Shown here one piece after another: positions 19,436 through 34,986 of a stretch of 64,000 nucleotides of DNA. The notes under the pieces were generated by a model, which saw only the letters and a list, made by a program, of their open reading frames with translations, did not search any database and was not told where the DNA came from. A program made the position numbers and the translations under genes. Source of the stretch: Dirofilaria immitis (taxonomy: Eukaryota > Nematoda > Chromadorea > Rhabditida > Onchocercidae); contig JAKNDB010000103.1 in NCBI GenBank assembly GCA_024305405.1, forward strand, positions 124,001-188,000, given 5' to 3'. Every line of letters starts with the position of its first letter. Position 1 is the first letter of the stretch.

Positions 19436-20971
19436 TTATTTCAGGCCTACCCTTCTCCAGAGAGCTTTCATCAGTCGATTTATTGGTAATCCAACAACAT
19501 TATAGTAACAGCCATCAATCTTTTCGACAAATATTCCTCCATAAGCTTGAATACCGTAGGAACCAGCTCGGTCGCTGAAAAATATCACGATTTAAAGATT
19601 TTTGAAAGATTATACTCGGATTTTCTTCTAAAATTCGTTTTATTGCTGCATATCTGAGACGGTTGATATAATTAACGATAAAGAGTGAATCTGAGTAAAA
19701 ACAAGATAATATCTGGAATCTTGTTTAGGCCAAAGGTGCTTACAATGGTTCATCAGAAGCAACATATTTTTCGATAACACTTTCTGGAATCTGGCAGAAT
19801 TTGACAACTGTTCGCTCCACGAATTGTTCACATTGATGATTGTTGTCTACGATTGTTACACCAGTGTAAACTTCATGCTCCTTTCCATTTAGTCTAAAGA
19901 AGGTAGAAGATTGCGGAGAATTGAATCTATTGAGATAACGAAAATTTCTGATGATTCATAGTATTGAGGAAAGAATTTCTTCTTAAAGTTAATAAATCTG
20001 ATGATCTTGTAAAATCTAATCAAAAAATATCCATTCATTCCATTCGCAACATTGTTAAGTATATAGATGGTCACATATCTGGGTAAAAATAACATTCTAT
20101 GACATGAGAAATACATGAATAAAAATTGTACTTGATATTATATTGGTGGAAGATTTATACCTATTTCTTGTTTAATTTCAGGAATACCTTTGAAGAGTAG
20201 CTCAGGCATCGTTTTCATCAGCCGGCTTACCTATAATCTCATTGTGAAATACGACAACCGTGTCACAACCAATAATCACATCGTAATCTTTACTGTTCTA
20301 AAAATCGGAATGTAGGCTTTATTGGACGAGAATTGATTTATGAAAATCGGAATATAAATTAGCAACGTTCTCAGTTTTTATTTTAGCTTTAAAACATGTT
20401 CATTGATTTTTGCCAAATTTATATCAGCTTTCACAATTAACGAAAATGAACTAACTAATAATTGGAAATTTTATAATCGTCTTTTTTTCCATATTGAAAT
20501 CTGATTTATGAAATAGTGAGAACAATAACAGCAAGAAGAATTTGATTCTCATTGGTACTGCAGCTTATAAAAAAATGATTTAAAAAAATGGTAGAAGATT
20601 TGAAAATTTGAAATTTCGTTCTCTAAATCGAAATAATTGATAAAAGATATAACCATAAATTTTGCTATCGTCGTTGCCTTAATAAGTGCTGTCTCACATA
20701 CGTATTTATCAGCCGGTAATTCTTTGCTTAAGTTTTCATCGCAGTTCGATATTCGTACAATAGGCTCTATTCCCTGAACTAAATCGATTATCTAAATGAC
20801 TCAAAAATTGAATATATTATTCTTGAAAGTTTATTAGATTGTTGAATCTTAAAATTTCCTATTTTTCAGAGCTCGAAAACATACCATCTGTTTAAGGAGC
20901 ATCAGACGCTGCTTGGAGGCACTGGCAAGAACAATTCGAAGTGAAGCAATGGACGGCGCTATCAGTGCCAT
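19436..20971 (-). CDS. dod-18: Maf/ASMTL-like nucleoside triphosphate pyrophosphatase, in-frame TGA
   Basis: Maf proteins hydrolyse dTTP, UTP and modified nucleotides to monophosphates in the cytosol. Five exons (minus): 20971-20885, 20791-20654, 20297-20188, 19893-19744, 19574-19436; all intron phases agree and the product would be 207 residues, usual for the family. Signatures in order: [12 protein letters not shown] (N-terminal Maf motif), [10 protein letters not shown] with the catalytic Asp, [42 protein letters not shown]. One codon after ENDA (about 20206-20204) is TGA, at a position that is variable in the family; the frame continues correctly on both sides. This is a real nonsense allele, a base error or a readthrough codon. 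The start is the ATG just before the Maf motif; frame-open sequence extends upstream to an acceptor at 21033, so a spliced leader or a 5' exon is possible. Confidence 0.9.
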
Positions 20972-21456
20972 TGATCTGGCCTTACGTCGTATTCTCCTGA
21001 TGTCTAAGATGTTCACTAATTCGTGGGCAAGCCTGAAATATTAGAACGGTTTGTTAGTATTTTTCGTATTGGTGAAAAAATTATGGCGAAATAGACCGTG
21101 TGATCGCTTTTTTAGATTTCGAGGTTTCTTATCAAATGAACTTTAATTATTTTGAATACTAGAGGTTCCACCGCTCTCTCGTTATGTTTTCATAATTACT
21201 ACTCTTAATGCTAGAATAAATCATTTATATCTCAACTACGAGTGGTTCGAACTGAACAATTTGTGCATAGGAAAAGTACAAATTTAACAAATTTTCCACG
21301 GCTGTTTTTGAATCTTGGCTGTGATAATTAGTTATCAAATAAATTCGTTCTGAATTATCGTCACATACAAATTTCAGTAAATAATAATTCTTGAAAATGC
21401 TTCGGTTGCACTGCTCTGCAAATTGCAAATCCATTTCCTTTTATGCTCCAATTTAG
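20972..21456. promoter_or_regulatory. Probable shared divergent promoter, Maf / ABHD18
   Basis: The minus-strand Maf start (20971) and the plus-strand ABHD18 gene are arranged head to head. The only candidate 5' exon I can see for ABHD18 begins with an ATG at 21083, about 110 bases from the Maf start. That frame (MAK, then stop unless one A is added at 21089-21091, giving MAKIDRV) loosely resembles the ABHD18 N terminus but is not secure. No TATA box or named element is evident; the call is from gene arrangement only. Confidence 0.4.
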
Positions 21457-23370
<1,914 letters not shown>

Positions 23371-24797
23371 ATCATGATAAGATTCAAACTACTGATAATA
23401 TACTCCGTACATTTACAATCATAATTTGTATACGCGAAATATGTAAAGCATTTTGGCTATCAAAAACTTTTACCTTCTTTGAACTGCTTGTTTTGAAATT
23501 TTTGCACGCCTTTTTACCGTAGAGATTTTCACTATGACAAGATATAATATAATGCCGAAATATATTTGAACTGCCTGGAACAAAACGTTATTTATCGGAG
23601 ACGCAATTAAAAATTTAACGGAAGCCATTGCTAACAAATTAATAAAATAGTAATATATGCATAAGCAAATATAGAATTTTTTTGCGGTCTGCATCCGAAA
23701 AGTTAGATCAACACTATTGAATGGTATTTATTCTCCTTCATTACTGTTATCGATGGTAATATCAAACATGTGATCCAAATAATAAATAACTCAGTTAACT
23801 AGACAAATCTGACATAAGAATGCCGGCCAACACACAGTACTTGAACTAAAATGCTCATGGATTTCTTCTTTTCTAGGATTTCTTATGCGATTTCCTAGAA
23901 ATTCGAAAATTCAATAAAAAGAATTTTAGGTGGATTACTGTAACTGCTTCTACTTCTCTTGAAAGAATGAATCGAACAATAACAAGTCACATTAATATCT
24001 ATTTTGAACAATATGTAACAAAATTTAACATTATGAATTTGGTAATAACTACATATCTTAGACAAAACTTGAAACAATGCTTCATCATTAAAAAAATGTT
24101 CTCAAGAGTAGACCACATGCAGCAAAGACAATGAGATGGAAGACAGAATTCATATCCATTTCGATTGTAAAGCGCGAGTTTAGTTCAAGTATCAGCGATC
24201 AAAAACAACGATTGTATGCACTTAGCAATTATTATATATATATGTATATGTATATCTTATCATTTAATATTATATGCTAGATCTAAGACTTTGTCACAAA
24301 AAATCATTTTGTAAGTTGTTACTAACTAAGCCTTGATTATAGACTAAATGTAATATAAAAAATATGGATAAGACTAAGCAAAGGGTAGAAAAAATACGAT
24401 TTAAAAGAATTTTCGAAGTTCAGAAATCAATGGATTCAAAAACAGTTTGCATAGACGAAAATCTGTTATACTGATTCACTGGAATTGACAATCTCTAATG
24501 CTTAAAAAGTACCCTGTCTAATGTAACAGAAAGCAAAAGTTGCAGAAGCTTGTGAAAAATGAAAATGAAAAAATCGAAATTTTCTTAGTGTTGGGGAAAG
24601 AAAAATGAAGATGCCAATTTCAAAAACATCATGTGACGGTAGAGGTAACATAGGAAATAGGCACTTTTAGCATTCACACTGAAATTTTACAGAAAAACTA
24701 CAATGCCTTTTTAGCTTATAACACCAATTCAAATTCAATCTTACTCCTTAATCCTATTTATGGGTTGAACTTCAGCCATCGGTAGACTAATGATTAG
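23371..24797. other. Intergenic between ABHD18 and cytochrome c1 3' ends
   Basis: This is a second convergent junction, between the stops at 23370 (+) and 24798 (-). Apart from the small membrane-protein frame at 23470-23694, listed separately, it is AT-rich without recognisable content. A short TATATG-type run lies near 24231-24255. Confidence 0.45.
23470..23694 (-). CDS. Possible small two-helix membrane protein, unrecognised
   Basis: I do not recognise this frame. It encodes up to 74 residues with two hydrophobic segments (about residues 8-30, rich in Ile/Tyr/Leu, and about 36-58, containing FGIILYLVIV), followed by a basic tail ending KISKQAVQRR. It lies 100 bases beyond the ABHD18 stop, on the opposite strand. 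A possible acceptor (gatgcag) sits over the first codons, so it could be a terminal exon. Hydrophobic frames arise easily by chance in T-rich DNA. Confidence 0.25.
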   Translation of the reverse strand: MQTAKKFYICLCIYYYFINLLAMASVKFLIASPINNVLFQAVQIYFGIILYLVIVKISTVKRRAKISKQAVQRR

Positions 24798-27631
24798 TTA
24801 ATTGCTTTTGGTTCTCGGTCTTTCGCGTCCTTTTACAATTTTCCACATACTCTTACGTCCCTTTATATATGACCAAGCGTGTCGTTTGCCATATAATAGC
24901 ACGAATGTTAGCAGTGGCAAAAAGAGCAGTGACTGAAATTATAATAAAAGGATTCTTTGATAATGACAATTATTTGATAATCATTCTAGTATGTTCGTCT
25001 TGTGTGAATATATTCTGATGATAGTATCAACCACTAATGTAACAAGCAAATATATAAGTGAAGAATAGCTTAGGAATTCAGAAGTTATGAATCCTCAATT
25101 TGCGTCAATCGTAGTAACTTCTAATCTCTATTTGGAAATCCAGTGTACCACATTACGCGCTCAGTTATATTTTCGCACTTGTTAAATGTGTAATTAATTT
25201 TTCAATTTTTACGCTAATTTCGAATTCACATTTAAAGGAATTCAATCTTTCTCTTTCCTCCATATTATACAGAAAAAGGCCATAAGAAAAGATCAAATCA
25301 GCTTAAACGAATATTTGAAAAAATGATCAAAAATCACGTGAGAACAATATATAAATTTAAAACAACACTTGATATGCCAATAAGAATGGTTCACTTGCCT
25401 TTTGACAAAATGATAAGAGCAAGCATTTTCTAGTACGTTCACCTGAACTTTGTACTGTCATAACATCAGCTTCTTCGGATTTGAATTCCGAAGAAAATCG
25501 AACCATGTGCAGCAATCATTACGCAACAACAGAATCGTGTATCAATCATTCTTGTATCATTTGTCATTGTAAACCTTTACTTTCTCGCAGTCTACTATTA
25601 CTGAAATTCAGTTACCTTCAAAAACAGCCTCTTCTTTTTCTCATAAAAGGTTCTGCTGTCCATCGCATAAATGTACATATATCTTTTGCTTGCTGACTAG
25701 CAGTTGCTGGTGTGCCATCTTTGTATTCAATACCACCATCGAACAGTTGCTGTGGCATACTAATGACACCATCAGGAAAATACGGATTATAATACTTCCC
25801 TTCATCTAGCTATAAAATGAATAAACATTCATTCCTGTTAAGATTAAGATTCCAAGTTCACCGCAAACCTAATAATGAAAGTAATCAAACTAAATTAAAA
25901 TCATCCAGTATTTATAACTTTCAAACAATATGATAGGTGCAAAATGATTTCTGTAGAACAGCTATATAACTTTCAAAATAAAACTTTAATGGCTCTGAAT
26001 CATTTCTCAAAAATTGCCTGAAAGCCAAACCTTCACACCAGCTGGTGTTTCGACATAAGAAGTTAATAATGAGAAAACATAATCTTCAGCACCTTCTCGT
26101 GTGAGCAACAACATCGAAAGATCGGGTGGAAAAGCACCACCATTTGCTGCTTTTGCTGCAGCAATATTTGGGTAGGGTGATAGCAAATGATCATTTATAT
26201 CCCTTGCCTTTCAATTACATTTCCTGAAATATGTTTTGGAACTTTAGATTATCTGGATGTAGAAAAACAAGCATAAAGTATCTTTTCATATTTAGTAATC
26301 AGAAGTTTTTTATCAGCCAAAGTGATCAGAAAAGTTTTATTTCTTATATATACCATAAAAAATAAAATATTACACTAAAAATATTACATATTTTCTTTTT
26401 TCTTATGTATTATAAAATCAATAAATATATTGTATAGTACTAAAGTCATAAAAACACACACACATGACATAAAAACTGTCACATACCAGCTTCATCGATG
26501 TCAGGCACGGTAACAGCAGCGGCTTCTGCCTTTGCTTCCTCTTCGCTCATAATATTTCCAACTAAGTGACGATAAGCTATCCATTTCATTGAATGGCAAG
26601 CCTTACACACTTGCTTATATACCTCATAACCACGACGTGCACTGAAGTATTTAGGCATGTAATATTGTAATATATGTAATATATAATATAAAAAGTCACA
26701 TCATCAGCCCAAATCTAGAGAACTTCAACAATAAAATCAAGAAGAGTTGGTATTCCAGAATTTTTCTAAAAAAATTTTTTCTCCAAAGTTTTTAAAAATT
26801 TCAAATTAATTTATAAGAAATTGAGAAATCTTTATATTCAAAAATTCTTAACAAGAATTTTTTTCAGTTAAAAATCATTTCAATTCCAGTTTCACTAGAC
26901 TTTTTCAGAATGATATTCCACTGGAGCTCTAAGTAGAGATATTGTAAATTCTAGTGAATTCAGTTAATATTTTACTTATAACATTTATCATTGAAATTAA
27001 GTGCTAAAATAGAGAGAAATGTGAAAGGAAAAAAACGTACGAGGCCATATCGATAGTACCAAATACTCGTTTGTGATTCCATGGTAAATGTGCAGGATGT
27101 GGGAAATGCTCAAAAGCTTCCACTTTACTGCATTCTCCAATGCACATAGTAAACCGGCACTAACTATCGATACTGCACCTGCTCCAACAGCTAAGGTTCG
27201 CTAAAAACCACATCAATTTAATTGAGCTGTCTATTGCTACCGTTTTATTGAACATTTAGAATTACTAAATAATAGTGCTAAAATTTTTTCTTTTAAATGA
27301 ATATTTAGAAAACTTTTAAATTTATTTAAATTTAATGTATCAACAGATATCAAAAATTTTTATGCTCATAACCTTACAGAAAAATGTGTGACATGGAATT
27401 TCCCTTTGCTATTCGGATTTCTCGAAATAAGTACATAATGGTCAATGCCCTTTAATCATTATTTCTCATCTGATGCGATATTAATTTGCAGAAATATACT
27501 ATATGCAGGATATCACTATAATCTGTCTTTAGTAAGAAACATAGGAGATATGTTCACAATGTTGTTCATGAAATCATTCCAGATTTCTATAAACTTACTC
27601 GAAAACAATGGCCAAATGTAGCCCTATGCAT
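24798..27631 (-). CDS. cyc-1: Cytochrome c1, ubiquinol-cytochrome c reductase heme protein
   Basis: Complex III subunit anchored in the mitochondrial inner membrane; passes electrons from the Rieske protein to cytochrome c. Six exons (minus): 27631-27599, 27200-27041, 26641-26487, 26223-26031, 25809-25616, 24932-24798; about 290 residues, usual length. Exon 1 encodes only [11 protein letters not shown], the start of the mitochondrial presequence, 12 bases behind a spliced-leader-like acceptor (ctatttttag). Exon 3 has the covalent heme site CKACH. Exon 4 has [20 protein letters not shown]. Exon 5 has NPYFPDG and the axial-Met block ISMPQQ. The last exon carries the membrane anchor ([14 protein letters not shown]) and a basic matrix tail. 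The frame requires one additional base near 27124, 26192-26203 and 25645, each confirmed by exon phase. Confidence 0.95.
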
Positions 27632-30600
27632 CGGCGAATTTTCCTAAAAATAGCAAAGAGAGAAACACTGCAGTTAAAAACATTTAGCGAACTGATATGC
27701 CTTTACATAAGATTTGGGAGAAACAACAATCTTGAAAGCGGACTATCCTTCTCTTTTTTTATCTCATCACAAAACCTGTCATTATTTTAGTTGTATTTCA
27801 TTTCTGGAAGATAATTAGCGGTTCAGATAGACCTATTTGGAACTTTCCTTATTATTTACTAACATCTGCGCCCATACTTCTTTCTTGTAATTTAACTTTA
27901 TCACATAGAACAACCAATTCTTAAATCTCTCTTTTAATTGTTGCTGTTTTTTCAAGAATTGTAATTTCTATAAAGCATGAATTATCCCTACAGTTTAAAA
28001 ATCTTTGCTATCAACTGCATCCTGCTAATTAATTGTTTTGGCGATATTATCATCATCAGCTTTTAAAATAATACTCCAAAAATAATTCTTGAATGTTACT
28101 AATTTTTGATTCAAACATTACTAATTTTTGATCTCAAACTTAGTAATCTCCACTGAAAAAGAAATGATTTGAAAGAATGACTCTTGCTTATTCAGTGTCT
28201 TCCGATTAGACCCGCATTAACAAGAATGGATGCCTGAGAAGAATATTCTCAAGTAAACAAGAGTGAAATACATGCAAGTATAGATTATTTCATGCACGAT
28301 CTACCTAATTCTTTTATAGCATGATAAACAAATATTGGCAATAACTAGCATTAGACTATTTCAGTTATTTTCCTATAATAAGGAATTCTATGTAAGAATT
28401 GCCATTATAACGTATAAAAAAGTTCAAACATTAAAGGATGTCTTAAAATGCACCTCAAATTATATTCCTCCTTGTCAAAAGAATGATACTGATGATTCGA
28501 GTATCTAGGCGAACGCCTCTCTTTATTATATTAGATTAGAAATCCTTTAATATTTGAGCTTGAAAAATATACGGTATTTATTGCAGTCTGAAAATCTGAA
28601 AAGAAATCAAGACCTGAACCGTATCAGCAAGAATTATGCCGCTGGTTTAATATATGACAATGGCATATACATTCCTGAAATAAACATATGAATGAATTGA
28701 TCATGCTAGAAAACTGATATATATGATTTAGTGATAATATGTGACACTTATTAACTACATTGATGTCAGTTGACTATCAAGCAATTATCTAGCGATTAGA
28801 AAAAGGAAAAAAACTTTCTGCCTGTTCACGTAATATGAATCTCGACTCTCAAAGCACTATCGAAATAGTCATTACGAAGTTAGGAAAAAAACAAATCTGA
28901 TCTAACAATTTAATTTCTTTCCTCATTAATTTTTGGCCAGTGAAAATTTGTCCAGCAGTGGAGTTAAAAAGTGCTGATAGACTTGATTTCCAATAAAAAG
29001 TCCCCACTCCCTAGAAACTCGATCGGAAATATCTCAAGAGGTCAACAACCTATTTTTATGAATGTATAAAAAATGTCAACATTTCGCTTATCTCACTGTG
29101 AAAAATCACGATCTCAGATATGTAGTGAAGTGCTGAAATTGAAATGATAAAATCAATCAGTGATAAGACATTTAAAAATAAAGAATAAAACAGCAAAGAT
29201 TAATAAATTAAAGTTAATGCAAAAATTAAAAATTAAAGTAGATTATTGAAGCAGGACATGGAAATTTTGGATTAATTTCTACGTCATAATTCCATATTTG
29301 TAATTCTTATATCTTTAGATATTATAATATTGTAGAGCTTGTATCCCAGAATTCTTTTTGGCACATTAGAGTTTCTATTCTAAATTAACTGGTTTGATTC
29401 ATGATTAGTCAATTAAGATAAATTTGCTTGATTTTAATTACCTAATCTGCAATCATTTGACTTTTTAAACTTTTCTCAGTTCCCACTATCTCTCCCGTAT
29501 AGACACGATTTCTACGAAAAATGGAGTGATAGTTTGGTGGTCAATTTCTCATGGATACTGATTAGTAATAGGTGAAATCTATCGCGACTGTAGGAAATCC
29601 CATGTCAACATTGAATGGTTAAAAAATCTATCAAAAAAAATTCAAACTGTTCCGATAGTATAAGACTCAAAGCAGGTTAAAATCTGATTTATTAGCGCTA
29701 CTTTTTATCAATATTCCTTCTGGCTGATATTTTCCCAGCAATTCGTTGTTCATAATTATTTTAATTATAGCAGAAAACAAAAGAATTCACGATATGGCAC
29801 ATAAAGAAATAATTTGTGAATAATTTTGGATGATTCTTTTGCAATCATAATAATAGGAAGTTTTTAGATGAAATATGAAGATATTGTTAAAGGTAACTGA
29901 AAGAATCGTATTCAACTAAGCTAATCGCTGATAATACTATTTGGCACCTTTAAACTATTTGTAAAGAATTTAACAGTTTTCGTGGATTTCATAAGTAGGC
30001 AGTTCAGTAGTTGACTAAATACCGAGTGAAATAAGAGTGATCATCAACTGGATGAATATTCGGCAAATATTCCGGAAATTTAGAAGCAAAGACATGAGGG
30101 AGTGAGTAAGCGCTAACTTTGTAAAGAACGAAATTCAGTTGATGCATGCAATATTATTGACCAGGAAATTGTTAATCCAACTTTTTGAATTTCAGATTTT
30201 AAATTTATTTTATTGTAGTCATTGTTGTGAAACTATAATAACAATTACAATCAAAAAGCGAAAATATTGCTACTAATTCGTTTTCCCAACAAATTATTAT
30301 TTAAATACTGACTCCACTTCTCATTATTCTCGAATCTAAAAGAAATTTAGAAGTCGAGACCAAATCAGTCTCATTTCAACAGCACTTTTCTGGAAGTTTT
30401 CTTAGATTGCTAATACGAGAATTTGTCAGTGAGAATTCAAGTATGAAGTAATGATAACGAGAAACTGGGAATTATAAAACTTGAAGTATGATTCATATTT
30501 TATGATGAGAATACAATTAACGATTTCGGAAAGAAATGCGATCATTCAGTTATGATTTGCTCTAAGATTTTGCAAAAAATCAGTCGAAAAGCTGTGACTA

Positions 30601-30786
30601 AAATTTCATAACGTGATACTTTTATCATCTACTTATTGGAAGAGTATGGAGAAAACTTTCGTGAGTTACTTCAAATTCCTCGGTGCAGGAGAATGGAAAT
30701 CAGTTTTGAATACTGTCAGATCGTCTGCGATAAAATGCATTAGACGTATTTCCTACATTTAATTGTTCAAATTTCGCATGATAAAT

Positions 30787-30995
30787 TTAAGTACCTACGC
30801 ACGAATAACGACAATATGCTGAGAGTCTCGTGAAACGCCGTGGACATTTAACCTTTGACCTCCCTGTGACTCTTATTATTGGTTTCTGTCTCTCATCATT
30901 TGCTGTGCTCTTTCTACTTTTGTCCTCACTGTTGCTATGACAACGATGTTGATGCGTGCGGTATTTGCTCACGCGGCGCGGTGGAATTGGAAAAG
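30787..30995. promoter_or_regulatory. GC/CpG-richer island with DR1-like element
   Basis: This is the only stretch in about 10 kb with many CpG dinucleotides and near-balanced composition. It contains TTAACCTTTGACCT (30848-30861), the complement of a DR1-type nuclear receptor half-site pair (AGGTCA-A-AGGTTA). Open frames exist on both strands. The plus frame reads GHLTFDLPVT, then a hydrophobic run. The minus frame is Ser/Arg/Lys-rich. Neither is recognisable. It may be a promoter, an enhancer or an isolated exon. Confidence 0.35.
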
Positions 30996-33900
30996 TTGAA
31001 ATGTGAGGGATGCTTTTAGGTTATGTTTTGTTTTTTGTTGTATCTTTGTAAGTGGAAAACTTGATATAATTCCATTTGTTGAGAATTATTCTCGACAGAT
31101 CCTAATAACATTCTATTTGTACTTTTTATTGGGACGAAAAGAAATCACTTTTTCCAAGAAATTATTTTAAATATTTGCAAAGTAAGAAGGGCTCGTGAAC
31201 TTTCAGGAGATCTTGAAAAGTATGGGATGATTCTGAGGATTTTGAATAATTCCAAATAATTGGACTTTTTGCAAAATAATTTACATTTATTGTTATAATG
31301 CTAAAAAAATGCGGAATTAACACTAGGCTGTTTCCATATTTCACAGTTTGAATCTCTTTTATCTGCTTAATGAATCTTGGAATGAACAGTTTGTCCACTT
31401 CGGATGCCTTCATTTTATTGCATTTTTTTATCGCAGTTTCGATATTCATTTCCAGTAAAACTTTTTCATTACTTTGCTATTTTCACGCAAAAATAAATAG
31501 TTTATTCTTTTTATTTTTAAAACTGCTGCAATTATTGGATCATAGAATATTAGTTTAGTAATGTATCACTTCCAAATCTTCATACTTATTTTCATTTTCA
31601 TTTTTCTTTTTATTATCAGCGGCAAACTCTTAAGTATCTCGATCTCGGATAATCCTGTTTTTTAAGGCAGATGCATTGCGGGCTATATAATTCCCTCCAG
31701 ATTTGTATGGAATTTCTTCCCGCTGTGAATTGATTCCCGGAATTTTCCAATTCACAAGTCTTGAAATTTTCCAAAACGATTAGAACGTCTTCTTACCTAT
31801 GCTACGGAATTTTCTCTTTTTCGGTAAGCGTGTGCGCCGATTACGGCAAATTTTTGAATTTTAAGATAAATTGTGCTAAATTTATTTACTTGTTGCTAAT
31901 ACGTGAGTTATCTTTAGATCAATCTTTGCTTCGTGAGCATTAAAAATGGTAAAATTATTGGATTATTCAGATGTTTGTTCCGTAATCACTGAATTTTTTG
32001 AATAATTTCATTCTTTTTGCCATTTATTCCTTAACTTTTTTACGTCTAATTGGTCATCAAAATAATTACGACCAAATTTATCACCAAAACATTTAATATT
32101 GCTCAACAATCAATATAGTGCTCCTTTCCTATGATAACAGAGTTTATAAGTAATAAGAGTTTAAAAACTTTTGGCGCTTAATGTTATTATAGTTATTCAG
32201 GATGGTATTGTAAGAGCTAGTTCCAATCAGTATAGTTCACATCATTCTCCTCCTTTTTAGCTTTCTAGCTGTACTTGATGCAGCGTTCTTCCTTTTGTTG
32301 ATTAACAAAAATATTCAGTCTGTGAATTTAATTTTCAGCAATCATAATTTATCATGCTACCTAATTTTGAATAGGTTAATTTATCACACTGCTGAATAGC
32401 TGTTCATTTTTACTATAGGACAATATCAGGAATGGAGTGAAAGGGTAGCGTAATTAATCTATTAGCGTGAATTGTTTATTCATTTTCCTTAACATATTTA
32501 TTATCAAAGTGCCGATAATTGATTTTTCGAGGAAAACACATTACCACTTGCAACATTGCATCGCATTCGTAAACAGTTGTTTTAATAACGTTTAATTTAA
32601 ATTTCAGTTCTATTTCGTATATTCATTTAAACGCATTTTATTCTTGTCACTGAGAATGGAATATGAAAATGGTTAATCTAAAAATAATAAGACAATCTTA
32701 GTTTTTTCTGTATATTATTACGAATTAAAGATGACATCATCACTCATGTAGATATTATTTAAAAAAAGGCAAAATACATAACTAAAATGAATTCAGATTT
32801 TATTATAGCCATAAAAATGTGACGATCATTTGCTCACCAAAAAAATGTGTAATTATATCATTTGTTTTAATATTTTGTACGGGAGAAAAAATAAGAAGAG
32901 GAGATAATTCACATCATAAATTTATCCATCAGCAATTTTGTATATTTGAGATCATTATAGTTTGAGATCACTCCCTTGTGCTTATATTTTTCTCGTTCTA
33001 TGGATCAGGAAAAATTGATAAAAGTGAAATTCATAGAAGTCAAGTAACTCTAGATTAATTTATAATTTTTTTCCGGGGTTTATCGTAATTTTTTGATCAA
33101 TTTCATCTTTAGAAGTTTTTATCTCTTTTTCTGTTTTCCTTTTGAAACCTTTTGCTTAATCGAAAAAGGAAGAAATAATGAAATTCGTTTACAATTAGGT
33201 AGCAAAAAAATTTGAAATTAGATTACTGATATATTTGATGCCTTATTCATTCCATCATGATTTTGCTGCCAGGTAAATATTATAACTACAAGTCTAATTT
33301 AAGTAATCTAGTCAAGCCAAGTTATAAGTTCTGCAGCCATATTGCTTGGATTAATAAACTTAAATGTAGTATTTTTAAACGAAATTGATAAACATCTTTT
33401 CAAAAGTTTGTGTTTATTTGAAATTAAGCATAAAAATTGTGAAGCAATTTTCTTATTAAAATTAAACATCGATTTCTGATGAATAGATGTGTTAAAACGT
33501 TAAAATTCAAAATTCTGTAAATAATTCACAACTTTAAGAATTGCTCTTTTTCCATGGTTCGTTCTGTTACGCTTTTCAGCACGGAGAGGGTGATTTTACA
33601 GTCATCCTAGAAATTTTTGAAAAATACTAATTTTACTAATTTTGTTATTTTGAGAATTTACTGCTTGTTTTTTTATTTGCTGCTTTGTGTTTTCTCGATT
33701 TTATGCTTCTTTCTCTGCAGTTCGATCATTGAATATCAAAATATTTGGAAATTAATTAAATTTATTGTTTCTTTTTTCTACTCATCCAAAGATTTCAGTA
33801 TTTATAAATAAATCATCTTTTCAATATGTTATCTGATGGAATCATGTGTTAATATTTAATTGCTTAATGTTGGTCAAATGACAATCTAATACTAATTTTC

Positions 33901-34942
33901 TATTACTGTTTGGTCTTTGATGTAAATCTCATAGAATTGAAGATTTGAAAAAAATGAAAAATAGTTAATTCAATAATATTTTAAAGCCCCTTTTTATCAC
34001 AAATGTCCATGGATGTGCAAAATTTTTTCAGAGTAAGAAAGTAGAATTAAACGTGTAAAGTGCTCTTAAGTACACTAATCTTTTTAAGAAACCGAGAAAA
34101 AGGGTTGGAAAAATAGAAAGAAACCTGTTGTTGAAGACTGGAATCTCTCTTTGTTTGATGCATTAATAATTCCAGTGTGAAACGAAGCTTAGATTTATGT
34201 TGATATTTGTAACCTCAAGTTAAATATTGTCGGCTATCAATAATTCGCTAGATCGCTAAGTGCCTCTCTTTCTTTTACGAGAAATAGCCTTATGATGCTG
34301 CTCGAAAAAACTCAATAATTGGAATATTTTGATTTTTCTATTTTAATTATAATATTTTGATTCCTGGGTTTAAACATATATGTATTGCAACTTATTACTA
34401 ATGAAGTGAATGATTTCCAATCAAGAAATAGCTATCTGTTGATCTTGTTAATCTAATTGACCTGTATGGCTTAAAGGTAATTAGAATCAAAAAGTTTTAA
34501 TTTGAGGAATTATCGATTGAATTTTAACACAGGATGAAATATGGCTGCAAATAAAGAAAAAGCATGTCACTCCGAGACGAGCAGAGGGATGAATATAGTT
34601 TTATCTGAATAGATAGATACTTATTGATGATATTCTCCTTGCTTCCTTACTTCCAAATGCATAATTTTCAAAAGTCTTCCCTTAGGCATTCATTCCTTTC
34701 CCTTTCCTTCTCCTCTCATTCAACACTCCATACATGTATCGCCATTATTTATCCATCCGTATCAGGGTTCTCAATTTTAAACATTATTAGCTTAAGAGGA
34801 AAAAAAAATAAGAAATGAGCGTGGTGATGTTGAAATGAGGATAAATATTTTACTTCACATGAAAAGTTAACTCATCCGATTTTGTTTTTTCTATTTGAAC
34901 TTCTCTTTTTTTTTCAAGTGTCGTATTCATCACTGGGAATGA

Positions 34943-34986
34943 ATATTCTTAATATATAGAATGAATATTCTTAATATATAGAATGA
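34943..34986. repeat. Direct tandem duplication of a 22-bp unit
   Basis: The unit gaatgaatattcttaatata plus two bases is present twice back to back, and a third partial copy starts with gaatga. No gene overlaps it. Confidence 0.85.

Noticed and set aside
30787..30972. 61-codon minus-strand Ser/Arg/Lys-rich frame in the CpG island
   Set aside because: An equally open frame exists on the other strand and neither resembles a family; kept only as a compositional island.
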